A DNA stretch of 64,000 nt. Origin: CAYWEM01 sp964457225. Lineage in GTDB: Bacteria; Acidobacteriota; Aminicenantia; UBA2199. Shown here in pieces: positions 27,352-35,967 of the stretch (the stretch's first letter is position 1; the number at the start of each line of letters is the position of its first letter). Where the stretch lies: NCBI GenBank assembly GCA_964457225.1, contig CAYWEM010000013.1, positions 14,970 to 78,969 on the forward strand, read 5' to 3'. The notes below the pieces were generated by a model. It ran no database searches, was not told where the DNA came from, and was given only the letters and a program-made list of their open reading frames with translations. The position numbers were made by a program, and so were the translations under genes.

Positions 27352-28521
27352 ATGAAAATTCACGAGTACCAGGCCAAGAATCTTTTCAGGGAATACGGCA
27401 TCCCGGTGCCGAAAGGTGAAATGATTGAACAGGCTGACCAGGCCGAAGCCGCTGTCGCCGGCATAGGTTTCCCCTGTGTGGTCAAGGCCCAGGTTCATGC
27501 CGGCGGCCGTGGCAAGGCCGGCGGAATAAGGCTGGCCGCCGACCGAGATGAACTGAGGACCAATGTCCGGGAAATTCTCGGTATGCGCCTGGTCAGCGGC
27601 CAGAGCGGCGGGGAAGGTAAGCTGGTCCGAAAGGTGCTTATAGAACAGGGACTTGAAATCCAGAAAGAGTATTACCTGGCGGTGTTGATGGACCGGATCA
27701 AGGCCGCGCCGGTAATCATCGCCTCCGATCAGGGCGGCATGGACATTGAGAAAGTCGCCGCTGAAAACCCCGGAGCCATACACAGCCAGGTCATTCATCC
27801 GCTGACCGGACTGATGCCCTGCCACATTCGAAATCTCGCTTTTAAACTGGGTTTCAACAAGGAGCAGAGAAAGGATTTTTCCTTGATATTAAACAGCCTT
27901 TTCAGGCTTTTCATGGAAAAAGACGCTTCTCTGGTTGAAATCAATCCGCTGGTGGCCACTTCGAAAGATCACCTGGTGGCTCTTGATGCCAAGGTCTCCT
28001 TTGATGAAAACGCTCTCTGCCGCCATCCCCAGCTGGCCCTGCTGAGAGATGTTGAAGAAGAAGAACCCCTGGAATGGGAAGCTTCAAAATACGATCTCAG
28101 CTATATCAAGCTGGATGGAAACATAGGCTGCATGGTCAACGGCGCCGGACTGGCCATGGCCACCATGGATATAATCAAGTTTTACGGCGGCGAACCGGCC
28201 AATTTCCTGGATATCGGCGGGGCCACCTCGGTAGACAAGGTAAAAGAAGCCTTCAGGATATTGCTGGCTGATCCCGGCGTGCGTTGCGTGCTGGTAAACA
28301 TATTCGGAGGCATAGTCAGAACCGACCTGGTCGCCACCGGCATAGTCAATGCCGTAAAAGGACTGGAACTCAAAGTTCCGGTGGTGATCAGGCTTATAGG
28401 CACCAACCAGGAAGAAGGCCGTCGTATCATTCAGGAATCTGGTTTAAACCTGCATACTGAAAACGACCTGGTTGCTGCAGTGACCAGGTCCGTGAAACTG
28501 GCCGCGGAAGGAGCTGCCTGA
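27352..28521 (+). CDS. sucC: Succinyl-CoA synthetase (ADP-forming), beta subunit
   Basis: 389 residues, full length for the family. An N-terminal ATP-grasp domain starts MKIHEYQAKNLFREYGIPVP and contains HAGGRGKAGG (about 47-56) and EINPLVAT (about 199-206); the C-terminal ligase domain holds GNIGCMVNGAGLAM and VNIFGGIVRTD. With SucD it interconverts succinyl-CoA, ADP and phosphate with succinate, CoA and ATP. The gene starts 6 bp after the fumarase beta stop and joins sucD by a TGATG overlap. Confidence 0.97.
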   Translation: MKIHEYQAKNLFREYGIPVPKGEMIEQADQAEAAVAGIGFPCVVKAQVHAGGRGKAGGIRLAADRDELRTNVREILGMRLVSGQSGGEGKLVRKVLIEQGLEIQKEYYLAVLMDRIKAAPVIIASDQGGMDIEKVAAENPGAIHSQVIHPLTGLMPCHIRNLAFKLGFNKEQRKDFSLILNSLFRLFMEKDASLVEINPLVATSKDHLVALDAKVSFDENALCRHPQLALLRDVEEEEPLEWEASKYDLSYIKLDGNIGCMVNGAGLAMATMDIIKFYGGEPANFLDIGGATSVDKVKEAFRILLADPGVRCVLVNIFGGIVRTDLVATGIVNAVKGLELKVPVVIRLIGTNQEEGRRIIQESGLNLHTENDLVAAVTRSVKLAAEGAA

Positions 28522-29393
28522 TGTCCATACTCATCGACAAGGATTCCAGGGTTCTGGTCCAGGGCTTTACCGGAAGGGAAGGCACTTTTCACGCCGCTCA
28601 GATGATTGCTTACGGAACCAACCTGGTTGGTGGCGTGACTCCCGGGAAAGGCGGACAAATACATCTCGATCGACTGGTATTTGACACCGTGGCTGAAGCC
28701 GTGGTTCAAACCGGGGCCGACACTTCGATAATCTTTGTTCCGGCCGACCTGGCTGCAGATGCGGTGATCGAAGCCGCCCTGGCCGGCATCAAACTGGTGA
28801 TCTGCATCACCGAAGGCATCCCGGTCAATGACATGAGCAAGGTGCTTCATTTTCTCAGGACAAGCGCTACCCGGTTGATCGGTCCCAATTGCCCCGGCTT
28901 GATATCGCCCGGAAAAGCCAAGGCAGGCATCATGCCTTCGCATATTCACCGGCCCGGCAAAGTAGGCATAGTCTCCCGTTCTGGCACCCTGACATACGTG
29001 GCAGTCGACCAGATCAGCTCCCTGGGAATGGGCCAGTCCACCGGGGTCGGCATTGGAGGTGATCCCCTGATCGGCACTTCTTTCATCGATGTGCTCGAGT
29101 TGTTCCGTCATGATCCTGATACCGATGCAGTGGTGCTTATCGGTGAAATCGGGGGGCATCTTGAGGAAGAGGCGGCTGATTACATCGCCGCCGGCTATCC
29201 GAAGCCGGTGGCGGCCTTCATTGCCGGACAAACCGCTCCTCCGGGCAGGCGCATGGGCCACGCCGGGGCGATTATCGCCGGAGGGAAGGGAAGCGCCGCG
29301 GACAAGATGGCCCATTTGCGCCGTTGCGGAGTTCTGGTGGTGGAAAATCCTGCCATGATCGGCCATGAAGTCGCCGGATTGCTCAAGGGGTGA
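28521..29393 (+). CDS. sucD: Succinyl-CoA synthetase, alpha subunit
   Basis: 290 residues, standard length. The N-terminal CoA-binding domain has QGFTGREGTFHAAQMIAYG and GPNCPG; the phosphohistidine is His247 in MGHAGAI, equal to His246 of the E. coli enzyme, followed by GGKGSAADK. It shares one base with the sucC stop codon (TGATG) and has AGGAG within the end of sucC. Confidence 0.97.
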   Translation: MSILIDKDSRVLVQGFTGREGTFHAAQMIAYGTNLVGGVTPGKGGQIHLDRLVFDTVAEAVVQTGADTSIIFVPADLAADAVIEAALAGIKLVICITEGIPVNDMSKVLHFLRTSATRLIGPNCPGLISPGKAKAGIMPSHIHRPGKVGIVSRSGTLTYVAVDQISSLGMGQSTGVGIGGDPLIGTSFIDVLELFRHDPDTDAVVLIGEIGGHLEEEAADYIAAGYPKPVAAFIAGQTAPPGRRMGHAGAIIAGGKGSAADKMAHLRRCGVLVVENPAMIGHEVAGLLKG

Positions 29394-29396
29394 AAA

Positions 29397-29936
29397 ATGG
29401 AAAAAGTACGCCTTGGTTACCTGGCCAGCCTTAAGATAAACGAGCATTATATCGGCGGGGCCATGGTCACCGACGAGGCGGCCATCCCCCTGGAATTCAA
29501 GTACACCGAACCATTTCAGCCGACCAGGATTCAGCGGATTCTGTTCGGCAAATCCATGGAACGATATTTAAACGAAGAAGTGATCAGGAAAAACCTGCTC
29601 AAAGAAATAAGCAACCTGCCCTTGGTTTATTTTGTTTCCGATGCAGCCTTGCTGGGGGATCTCGCGCCGGGCAAAGCACCTTTTGTTTTCCTGCAAACCA
29701 CCTCTTTGCCGGGATTGGCCAGGCCCGGAGAGCTCCAGCGGGTCAAGGAAAAAGAGATTCTGCTGCAGCCCGGGACCAGCCCCAATCCTTTACGCCTGAC
29801 TTTTTTTACCCCGGAAACGGATGTACAGGAAAGAGTTTTGAATTTCCTGCGCGGTATCGCCGGAAAAATCGATCTGAGCGAACCTTTTCAACGGGTGGAA
29901 GCCGCCCTGGTCGCTTTATGTCAGGAAAAAAGCTGA
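29397..29936 (+). CDS. Uncharacterised conserved protein
   Basis: 179 residues, no signal peptide or membrane helix. The N-terminus RLGYLASLKINEHYIGGAMV and then LEFKYTEPFQPTRIQRILFG is a pattern I recall from uncharacterised proteins of thermophilic and acidobacterial-type genomes; no activity is known to me. It begins 3 bp after sucD and overlaps the next gene by 19 bp, so it is part of this operon. Possible partner of the following protein. Confidence 0.72.
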   Translation: MEKVRLGYLASLKINEHYIGGAMVTDEAAIPLEFKYTEPFQPTRIQRILFGKSMERYLNEEVIRKNLLKEISNLPLVYFVSDAALLGDLAPGKAPFVFLQTTSLPGLARPGELQRVKEKEILLQPGTSPNPLRLTFFTPETDVQERVLNFLRGIAGKIDLSEPFQRVEAALVALCQEKS

Positions 29937-30688
29937 ATCCCCTGCTGAGACTGCTGCTTCGCTTCGGTCCCCGGGTCATGATCAGAAAACTGGCTCTGTC
30001 GGCCAAACCGACTGCCAGGTCTCTGCCCTTTCCCCGATGCAGGATTGTCCTGCCTGATTATTCATTCAGCCCGGGTTTCGCTGCGCAGGACTGTTCTTTT
30101 TCCGGGATTCAGCTCAGGAGTGCCCTGGATTTTTCGGTTGAAACGCTGACCAGGGATTATCCGGTCCCCGTGCCTCGGGCAGCCGCTGTTCCGGGGCTTG
30201 ATTTTCGGAATGAGAACTCGGCTGTTTTTTCGGTTTCATTGTTGCCGGCAACAGGTGTGAAAATGTGCGGGCTGAACTGGACCTTGCCGCGGTTTGAGCA
30301 AAGCAGGTCGGTTCCATGTTTTTTCCAGACCCGTAATCTGGCTCTGAAAACTCATTTCAAAACCGGGATCAGAAGTGATACCGCCGGGATCGAATCGCTC
30401 TCCCTGTCCAGAAAAGCTCTTTTCCTGGAACTGTTCCCCACCGAGTTTCAACTGGATTTCTGGCGCCGGGCAGTGCTTCGGACCAGGCTGGAGCCAAGGG
30501 AATTCACTCTGCTGGGGGTTTTCGGGGGAATACCCGCGGCTGGAATCAAGCTGAGCTACGATGCCGCGGAAAACAGGCTGCATTTCGTTCCGGGCGCCAA
30601 GAAAACTCTGTGGAAAAAGTACAATGAAGTAGCGGTTTTCAGAAAAATCAGCGACCAAAGCCTGCTGGTCGTTTCAGCCGGGGAGTGA
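29918..30688 (+). CDS. Uncharacterised protein
   Basis: 256 residues, no recognised domain. It is soluble by composition, with many Phe and Arg residues and alternating short beta-like segments. The start lies 19 bp inside the preceding gene and the kinase gene follows 6 bp after its stop, so the three are almost certainly translated from one message. No ribosome binding site of note precedes the ATG, consistent with coupling. Confidence 0.65.
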   Translation: MSGKKLNPLLRLLLRFGPRVMIRKLALSAKPTARSLPFPRCRIVLPDYSFSPGFAAQDCSFSGIQLRSALDFSVETLTRDYPVPVPRAAAVPGLDFRNENSAVFSVSLLPATGVKMCGLNWTLPRFEQSRSVPCFFQTRNLALKTHFKTGIRSDTAGIESLSLSRKALFLELFPTEFQLDFWRRAVLRTRLEPREFTLLGVFGGIPAAGIKLSYDAAENRLHFVPGAKKTLWKKYNEVAVFRKISDQSLLVVSAGE

Positions 30689-30694
30689 TGCTCC

Positions 30695-32098
30695 ATGAAT
30701 GAAGCGGACAGCGCTGATCTGAAGGAAAGGGGAAACCTTTACCTGCGCATCAGGGAAATCGGCCGTGGAGGCATGGCCGTGGTTTTCCTGGCCAGGCAGT
30801 TGTCGCTGGACAGGCTGGTGGCCATCAAGGTGCTCAACCAGTCCGTGCTTCAGGATGAACAATTGCTGAAAAGATTCGCCAGGGAAGCCCGGATTATCTC
30901 CAGGTTGAGCCATCCAGGCATTGTCCAGGTTTATGACAGCCATATCACTGAGAATGAAGCTTTTATAGTAACCGAATACGTGGACGGCGGAGATATGCGA
31001 CGCCTCTTTTATCTGCCCCTGAACGAATGGCGCAGGAAAGTCGTTTTGATCGGCAGGGTGGCCGAAGCCCTGCAATACGTTCACGAAAAGGGCATAGTGC
31101 ATCGCGACATCAAGCCTTCAAACATTCTGCTGACCAGCGAGGGCCTGCCCAAGATATGCGATTTTGGAATCGCAACCGCCTTGTGGGGCCAGGAAAGCAG
31201 GCTGACCAGAACCTTTGAAGCCATGGGCACCCTGGATTACATCGCTCCGGAACAGAAGGAGAACTCCCATGGGGTTGATTTCCGGGCGGATATCTACTCC
31301 CTGGGGGTCATTCTGTATCGCCTGCTTTGCGGAAAAAAGCCTGAAGGAGCTTTCAAGAGCCCGATCAGCCTGGTTCCGGGAATCCCGCGCCGGCTTGATG
31401 ACTTGGTGATGACCTGCCTGCAGCCCGATCCCCAAAGGCGTTTCCCCTGCACCCGCGATTTGTGCCTGGAGCTGAAAAGCTTTTCAACCGGAGAAGATTC
31501 CGGGGAAAAGACGGGACCGACCAATTCCGGCACAGTGCAGGCTGATGACCTGGAGCATTTCCTGGAGAAAATCAATTCCCCCTCGCTTACGGAGAGAATC
31601 ACCTGGAAGACGGCTTTTCTGCAGAATCTCCATGTTGATCACGCCGATCAGATCATTGATAAAATCGACCGGTCCGAAGGTATGCTCAAGGAAACGCTGA
31701 TTGAAGCCCTGGGCCGTTTAAAGAACAAGGCGGCCTGCCAGGTGTTGCTGAAAACCTTGCGTGACCCGCTTTTTTTACGGGCCAGCGCCGAGGCCCTGGC
31801 TGAAATAGGCTGCACCCAGGCCGAAACTGAACTGTTGAGAATCCTGCAGAGCAACAGCGATCATGCTCCCTCGGTTATCCGGCCGCTGGGTCTGTTGAAA
31901 TCAAAGCGCGCGGTCAGGGGCATTGCCAGGCATCTTGATCACGGGCCGGGCTGGGTCAGGGAAAACGCCCTGGAGGCCCTGGCCGAGATCGGGGGACGTG
32001 AGGCGATCGATATCCTGCGGCAGAGCGCCGCCAAAGACCCGGACCCTGAAATCAGGGGAAGGGCGAAAAAACTCATCGGGAGGTGCATGGATGGATAA
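30695..32098 (+). CDS. Ser/Thr protein kinase with C-terminal HEAT repeats
   Basis: 467 residues. The kinase domain (about 15-270) is complete: glycine loop GRGGMAVVF, Lys45 in VAIKVL, HRDIKPSN with Asp138, DFG at 156-158 and APEQ. Residues 290-465 contain about five HEAT-like repeats such as LIEALGRLKNKAACQVLLKTL and ENALEALAEIGGREAIDILR, a protein-binding scaffold. There is no transmembrane helix, so unlike most bacterial Hanks-type kinases it is cytoplasmic. Its stop overlaps the ATG of the small membrane protein that follows by 8 bp. Confidence 0.9.
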   Translation: MNEADSADLKERGNLYLRIREIGRGGMAVVFLARQLSLDRLVAIKVLNQSVLQDEQLLKRFAREARIISRLSHPGIVQVYDSHITENEAFIVTEYVDGGDMRRLFYLPLNEWRRKVVLIGRVAEALQYVHEKGIVHRDIKPSNILLTSEGLPKICDFGIATALWGQESRLTRTFEAMGTLDYIAPEQKENSHGVDFRADIYSLGVILYRLLCGKKPEGAFKSPISLVPGIPRRLDDLVMTCLQPDPQRRFPCTRDLCLELKSFSTGEDSGEKTGPTNSGTVQADDLEHFLEKINSPSLTERITWKTAFLQNLHVDHADQIIDKIDRSEGMLKETLIEALGRLKNKAACQVLLKTLRDPLFLRASAEALAEIGCTQAETELLRILQSNSDHAPSVIRPLGLLKSKRAVRGIARHLDHGPGWVRENALEALAEIGGREAIDILRQSAAKDPDPEIRGRAKKLIGRCMDG

Positions 32099-32456
32099 AA
32101 ACGCGGGCAGAATTACCTTTGCCAGTCTTTTCATGGCCGTACTGCTTCTTTTTGGAGGTTTTGCCGCTTTCAAGGAATTTTCCGCGATTGCCCAGGAAAA
32201 CACGATAAGAAAGCAGATCAAGGACACCATGGGCATGATCAGGGGCAGGCTGGATACGGTGGAGAGGGGATTGGACGCCATTTACAGCATTCTCGAAAAA
32301 AATGGAGTTGCTGATTCCGACCTCCAGGAAGTCGACCTGACTGTCAGGGACAACCGCATTCACTACACGGTGGCCTTTGAAGTTAAACTGGATCTCATAC
32401 TCTTCAAGCGGATCAGGAAAGTATTTATCCAGGAAGACATGGCCAACTATGGATGA
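32091..32456 (+). CDS. Small membrane-anchored protein
   Basis: 121 residues: one N-terminal helix (about 9-26, TFASLFMAVLLLFGGFAAF), then a helical coiled-coil-like stretch with RLDTVERGLDAIYSILEKNG and a beta-rich tail. No family recognised. The ATG at 32091 has GGGAGG 7 bp upstream. It overlaps both neighbours by 8 bp (kinase before, AI-2E family protein after), so it is locked into their expression and may link kinase signalling to the membrane. Confidence 0.65.
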   Translation: MDKNAGRITFASLFMAVLLLFGGFAAFKEFSAIAQENTIRKQIKDTMGMIRGRLDTVERGLDAIYSILEKNGVADSDLQEVDLTVRDNRIHYTVAFEVKLDLILFKRIRKVFIQEDMANYG

Positions 32457-33504
32457 CAGAACCCACGACTTGCTGACCATCAAGCTGCTGCTCGGATTTA
32501 TAGTAGCGGTCATGGTGGTTTACATCCTCAAATTACTCAGTTCACTGTTCATCCCGCTGACCGTGGCCATGCTGCTCTATTTCCTGTTCAACAACACGGT
32601 CAAGAAATTGACCGCCCTGAAGCTGCCGACTTCCCTGGTGCTGATCTTCCTGCTGATTTTCATTTTCGTTCTGCTGTATCTTTTCGGCCTGCTGGTCTAC
32701 ACCGGCGCATCATCCTTTGTCAGTGAATTCCCGGAATACAGCCAGCGTATAACCCAGTTGGTCAATTCCACCCTGGTCCGCCTGAAAATCCCATTGAAGG
32801 ACGTGGAATCTTTCATCGCCGAAATCGACTGGCGCCGGGCCCTCAATTCAGCCCGGATTACCACCATTGTTACCTCAACCCTGGGGCCGTTCACTTCCTT
32901 CATGGGCAACCTGGTGCTGGTGCTGCTGTACCTGCTGTTCATGCTGGGCGGCCGCAAGGAACTGAGCGCCAGGATCCGGGCCACGGCCAGAATCAATGAA
33001 ATCCAGAAGGAAAAGCTGATCAACACCGTTAATTCCATTGAGAACAAGATCCAGAACTATCTCAGGATCAAAACCCTGGTCAGCATCGCCACGGCCCTGC
33101 TGGGAGGCATCATTCTCTACCTCGGCGATTTCGATTTCATAATATTCTCGGCCCTGCTGATTTTTATCCTGAACTACATTCCCAATTTCGGCTCAATCGC
33201 GGCCACGATTTTCCCGGTCACCCTGGGCTTGATCAAGTTCGGTATCTGCCCGCGGGTGATCCTGGTCGCCGGAGCGCTGATCGCCGTTCAATTCCTGATG
33301 GGCAATGTCATTGAACCTATCTGGACCGGTCGCAGCCTGAGGCTTTCTCCGATTCTGATCCTGATTTCCCTGATTTTCTGGGGCTGGGTTTGGGGGATTA
33401 TAGGCATGATGCTGGCGGTCCCGATGATGTCGGCCCTGAAGATCATCTGCGAGCAGTTTGGTGCTCTGCGCACCGTGGCCCTGTTCATGGGCTCCGAGGA
33501 ATGA
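32449..33504 (+). CDS. AI-2E/PerM family transporter
   Basis: 351 residues with seven or eight hydrophobic helices. The family pattern is clear: an N-terminal pair of helices (LLGFIVAVMVVYILKLLSSL), a long amphipathic middle section, then GGIILYLGDFDFIIFSALL, ILNYIPNFGSIAATIFP and GNVIEPIWTGRSLRLSPI. Relatives export autoinducer-2 (TqsA) or act as Na+/H+ antiporters or unknown permeases, so the name is not proof of quorum sensing. ATG 32449 is set by the overlap with the previous stop and AGGAAG upstream. Confidence 0.88.
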   Translation: MDDRTHDLLTIKLLLGFIVAVMVVYILKLLSSLFIPLTVAMLLYFLFNNTVKKLTALKLPTSLVLIFLLIFIFVLLYLFGLLVYTGASSFVSEFPEYSQRITQLVNSTLVRLKIPLKDVESFIAEIDWRRALNSARITTIVTSTLGPFTSFMGNLVLVLLYLLFMLGGRKELSARIRATARINEIQKEKLINTVNSIENKIQNYLRIKTLVSIATALLGGIILYLGDFDFIIFSALLIFILNYIPNFGSIAATIFPVTLGLIKFGICPRVILVAGALIAVQFLMGNVIEPIWTGRSLRLSPILILISLIFWGWVWGIIGMMLAVPMMSALKIICEQFGALRTVALFMGSEE

Positions 33505-33528
33505 AATAGGCCCGGTCCTGGAGGTTAT

Positions 33529-35280
33529 ATGAAAAATCAATTCCGTATTGTCCCGATTGCTGTCCTGTTATTCCTGTTCCTGGCAGCCTTGCTTCCGGCG
33601 GTCAGCCTTGACAGTGATCAGGCTGAAAGAGAAAAGCACCTGCAGACAGCCCTGGAATCGATCAATGAGCGGGACGGTTCCATTATGCTGCATTTCCTGA
33701 GCTCAGACCTGCTCGAAGGCCGGGAAATATCGACAGCTGGTTATCTGGCCGCCAGTGAATACGCGGCTTCGCTGTTTGCCCTCTGGGGCTTGCAGGTTCC
33801 GGAGCCGGAAAAGTCAATCAAGCCGGGCACGGCCGGCAATTTCCGGTCTCATCCCTATGAAGGGTATTTTCAATCTTTTGAACTGCGTGAAGTAAGTCCT
33901 GCGAAAACCCGGGCCCTGATCGTGAGACAGAGCGGAACAGGCCTGATCAGCCGTGAACTGCAGGAGAACGTTGATTTTACCATGCAGTCCGACTCGGCCT
34001 GGAGCATGGAAGCCCCGGTCGTTTTTGCCGGGTACGGCATTGTTGAGCCAAAAATCGGCTATGACGATTACCGCGGCCTGGACGTGAAAGGCAAAGTGGT
34101 GATGATTCTTGAGGGCACCCCTGGAGGTGATGATCCGGCTTCTCCCTTTCGCAGTGAAGAACTGAAAAAAAAGTACTCTCAAACTCAGTCGAGAGGTCAT
34201 GGCCGCGGCGGTTTCAATCCGGTGGACCTGGCCAGGTCAAAGGGAGCGCTGGCCCTGGTGATCGTTGCTGAGCCCGATTCCGATGGCCGGGATTTCCGTC
34301 GGCGCCTGATGGATCGCCGTCAACTTGATGACCGTGAAGCGATCATACCTGGAAAATCAAGGGTTTTCAGGTTGCTCGACCGGCAGACAGGACTGTTCGA
34401 ATCGTCACTGCCGATTTTAACCCTGGGCCGTGAACAGGCCATCAGCATGTTTTCCCTGGCCGGAAAATCACTGGAAAAACAACGGGAAATGATTGACCGG
34501 AAATTCAAACCGGCTTCCATGCCCTTGCCCGGCATCAGGCTGCGCCTCGAAAACGAAGTCCGGAGCGAACTGGTGCGCTGCCGCAATGTCATTGCCGTTT
34601 TGCCGGGCAGTGATCCGGAATTGAAGGATGAATACGTCGTGGTCGGCGCCCATCTCGATCATCTGGGCAAGCGAGGGGAATACGTTTTTAACGGGGCCGA
34701 CGACAATGCCAGCGGCTCGGTGGGCGTTCTGCAGGCAGCCAGGGCCATGGCCGGTCTGCCGGTCCGGCCGCCCAGGTCGGTGATTTTCGCGCTCTGGACC
34801 GGAGAAGAAAAAGGCCTGCTCGGCTCGAGGTATTTTGTGGCCAACTCCCCGGTGCCCACCAATAAAATAAAAGCCTATCTGAATCTCGACATGATCGGAA
34901 CTCCCTGGACCCTGGAACGGCTGCAGCGCATGGCCGGGATATGGAACATGGAGCTTCCTGAGGGATTGACCCGGGATGGAGCTTCAGCCGCGGAATTCCT
35001 GGCCCTGTCACATTCCCGTCATGATTTCGTGGAGAATAACCTGATGCGGGCCAACCAGCAAGTGGGGCTGAAACTCCATCTGAGGCCAAGTGATCGGGCC
35101 GGCGGCGGCAGTGATCACACTTCATTCGGACTGGCCGATGTGCCCTGGGTGTTTTTCATGGCCGGCATGGGTGAGCACTACCATCGCCCCGGAGATCATC
35201 CCGGGTCGATTGATTTAAAACTGATGACCAGGATCAGCAGGCTGGTTTTCCTCAGCGCTTATTTCCTGGCCATGGAATAA
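33529..35280 (+). CDS. Secreted M28 family zinc aminopeptidase with PA domain
   Basis: 583 residues, signal peptide at 1-26. A protease-associated domain (about 150-300) is inserted before the zinc peptidase core. The two-zinc ligand set of M28 is visible: GAHLDH, GADDNASG, TGEEKG, LDMIG and the late His in GEHYHRPGDH. Likely a periplasmic or extracellular aminopeptidase that cleaves short peptides from the action of the other secreted peptidases in this window. A good AGG-type site (TGGAGG) precedes the ATG. Confidence 0.92.
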   Translation: MKNQFRIVPIAVLLFLFLAALLPAVSLDSDQAEREKHLQTALESINERDGSIMLHFLSSDLLEGREISTAGYLAASEYAASLFALWGLQVPEPEKSIKPGTAGNFRSHPYEGYFQSFELREVSPAKTRALIVRQSGTGLISRELQENVDFTMQSDSAWSMEAPVVFAGYGIVEPKIGYDDYRGLDVKGKVVMILEGTPGGDDPASPFRSEELKKKYSQTQSRGHGRGGFNPVDLARSKGALALVIVAEPDSDGRDFRRRLMDRRQLDDREAIIPGKSRVFRLLDRQTGLFESSLPILTLGREQAISMFSLAGKSLEKQREMIDRKFKPASMPLPGIRLRLENEVRSELVRCRNVIAVLPGSDPELKDEYVVVGAHLDHLGKRGEYVFNGADDNASGSVGVLQAARAMAGLPVRPPRSVIFALWTGEEKGLLGSRYFVANSPVPTNKIKAYLNLDMIGTPWTLERLQRMAGIWNMELPEGLTRDGASAAEFLALSHSRHDFVENNLMRANQQVGLKLHLRPSDRAGGGSDHTSFGLADVPWVFFMAGMGEHYHRPGDHPGSIDLKLMTRISRLVFLSAYFLAME

Positions 35281-35312
35281 AAAAACGGGGAACCCTGAAA
35301 AAGGGTTCCCCG
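35279..35312 (-). terminator. Rho-independent terminator, minus strand
   Basis: A 10 bp perfect stem (35286-35295 with 35303-35312) around a 7-base loop, followed on the minus strand by seven T (35285-35279). It ends transcription of the CpxP-like gene; its T-run overlaps the stop codon of the M28 gene. Confidence 0.85.
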
Positions 35313-35337
35313 CTAAAAAAAGGGGATAGAGGGAGTC

Positions 35338-35844
35338 TTACCTGCGGAAGCGCCGTTCCCGTCTTTCGCCGAGTCCGGCCCGGTCCATCGGCTTGCGCAT
35401 CCTTTCTCGGCGCAATTCCTGCAGTTTGCCGATCTGCTCGGGGCTCAGCAGTTCCCTGACGGCCAGGTTATGCTGCAGGGCCAGCAGTTTCAGCTCGGTT
35501 TTCAGGGCATCGCTGTCCTTGATCAATTTCTCCGCTTCCTTGCGGTCGATTTTATCGACCCAGTAAAGCTGGCGCAATTTGTGCTGCAGCAGGCGGATTT
35601 CCGACTGTTTCCTGATCACGGTTTCCTGGTGGGAGTTGCACATTTCCTGGATTTTTTTGACCTGTTGCTCGCTTAAACCCAATTCAGCCCTGTTGAGCAG
35701 CAGCATGCCCAAATTATGCCCCCAGCCTGCTTCGGAAAAACCCATACCCGGCATGCCGGCATACTTGCGGCCAAAACCCCGGGCTTCAACAACTACGACC
35801 AGCATGACCATGACTGCCAGTAACAACAATGCTTTTTTTTTCAT
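35338..35844 (-). CDS. CpxP/Spy/ZraP-like periplasmic protein
   Basis: 168 residues with signal peptide (MKKKALLLLAVMVMLVVVVEA). The mature part is highly charged and helical, with LGLSEQQVKKIQEM and ELLSPEQIGKL, both matching the LTxxQ-type repeats of the Spy/CpxP/ZraP fold. Members are periplasmic chaperones or metal-responsive stress sensors. AAGGAGG precedes the ATG and a strong terminator follows. It is divergent from the M14-like gene. Confidence 0.8.
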   Translation of the reverse strand: MKKKALLLLAVMVMLVVVVEARGFGRKYAGMPGMGFSEAGWGHNLGMLLLNRAELGLSEQQVKKIQEMCNSHQETVIRKQSEIRLLQHKLRQLYWVDKIDRKEAEKLIKDSDALKTELKLLALQHNLAVRELLSPEQIGKLQELRRERMRKPMDRAGLGERRERRFRR

Positions 35845-35967
35845 ATCAACCTCCTTTCCTTGAGTTCAGACAGTGAAACAGTCCCGGACAGGTTTTCTTG
35901 CAGAAAACAAAAAAAAATATCCTGCGTATTTACTTTCTTACCTTTTAATCAACCTGAGAGGTGCCGG

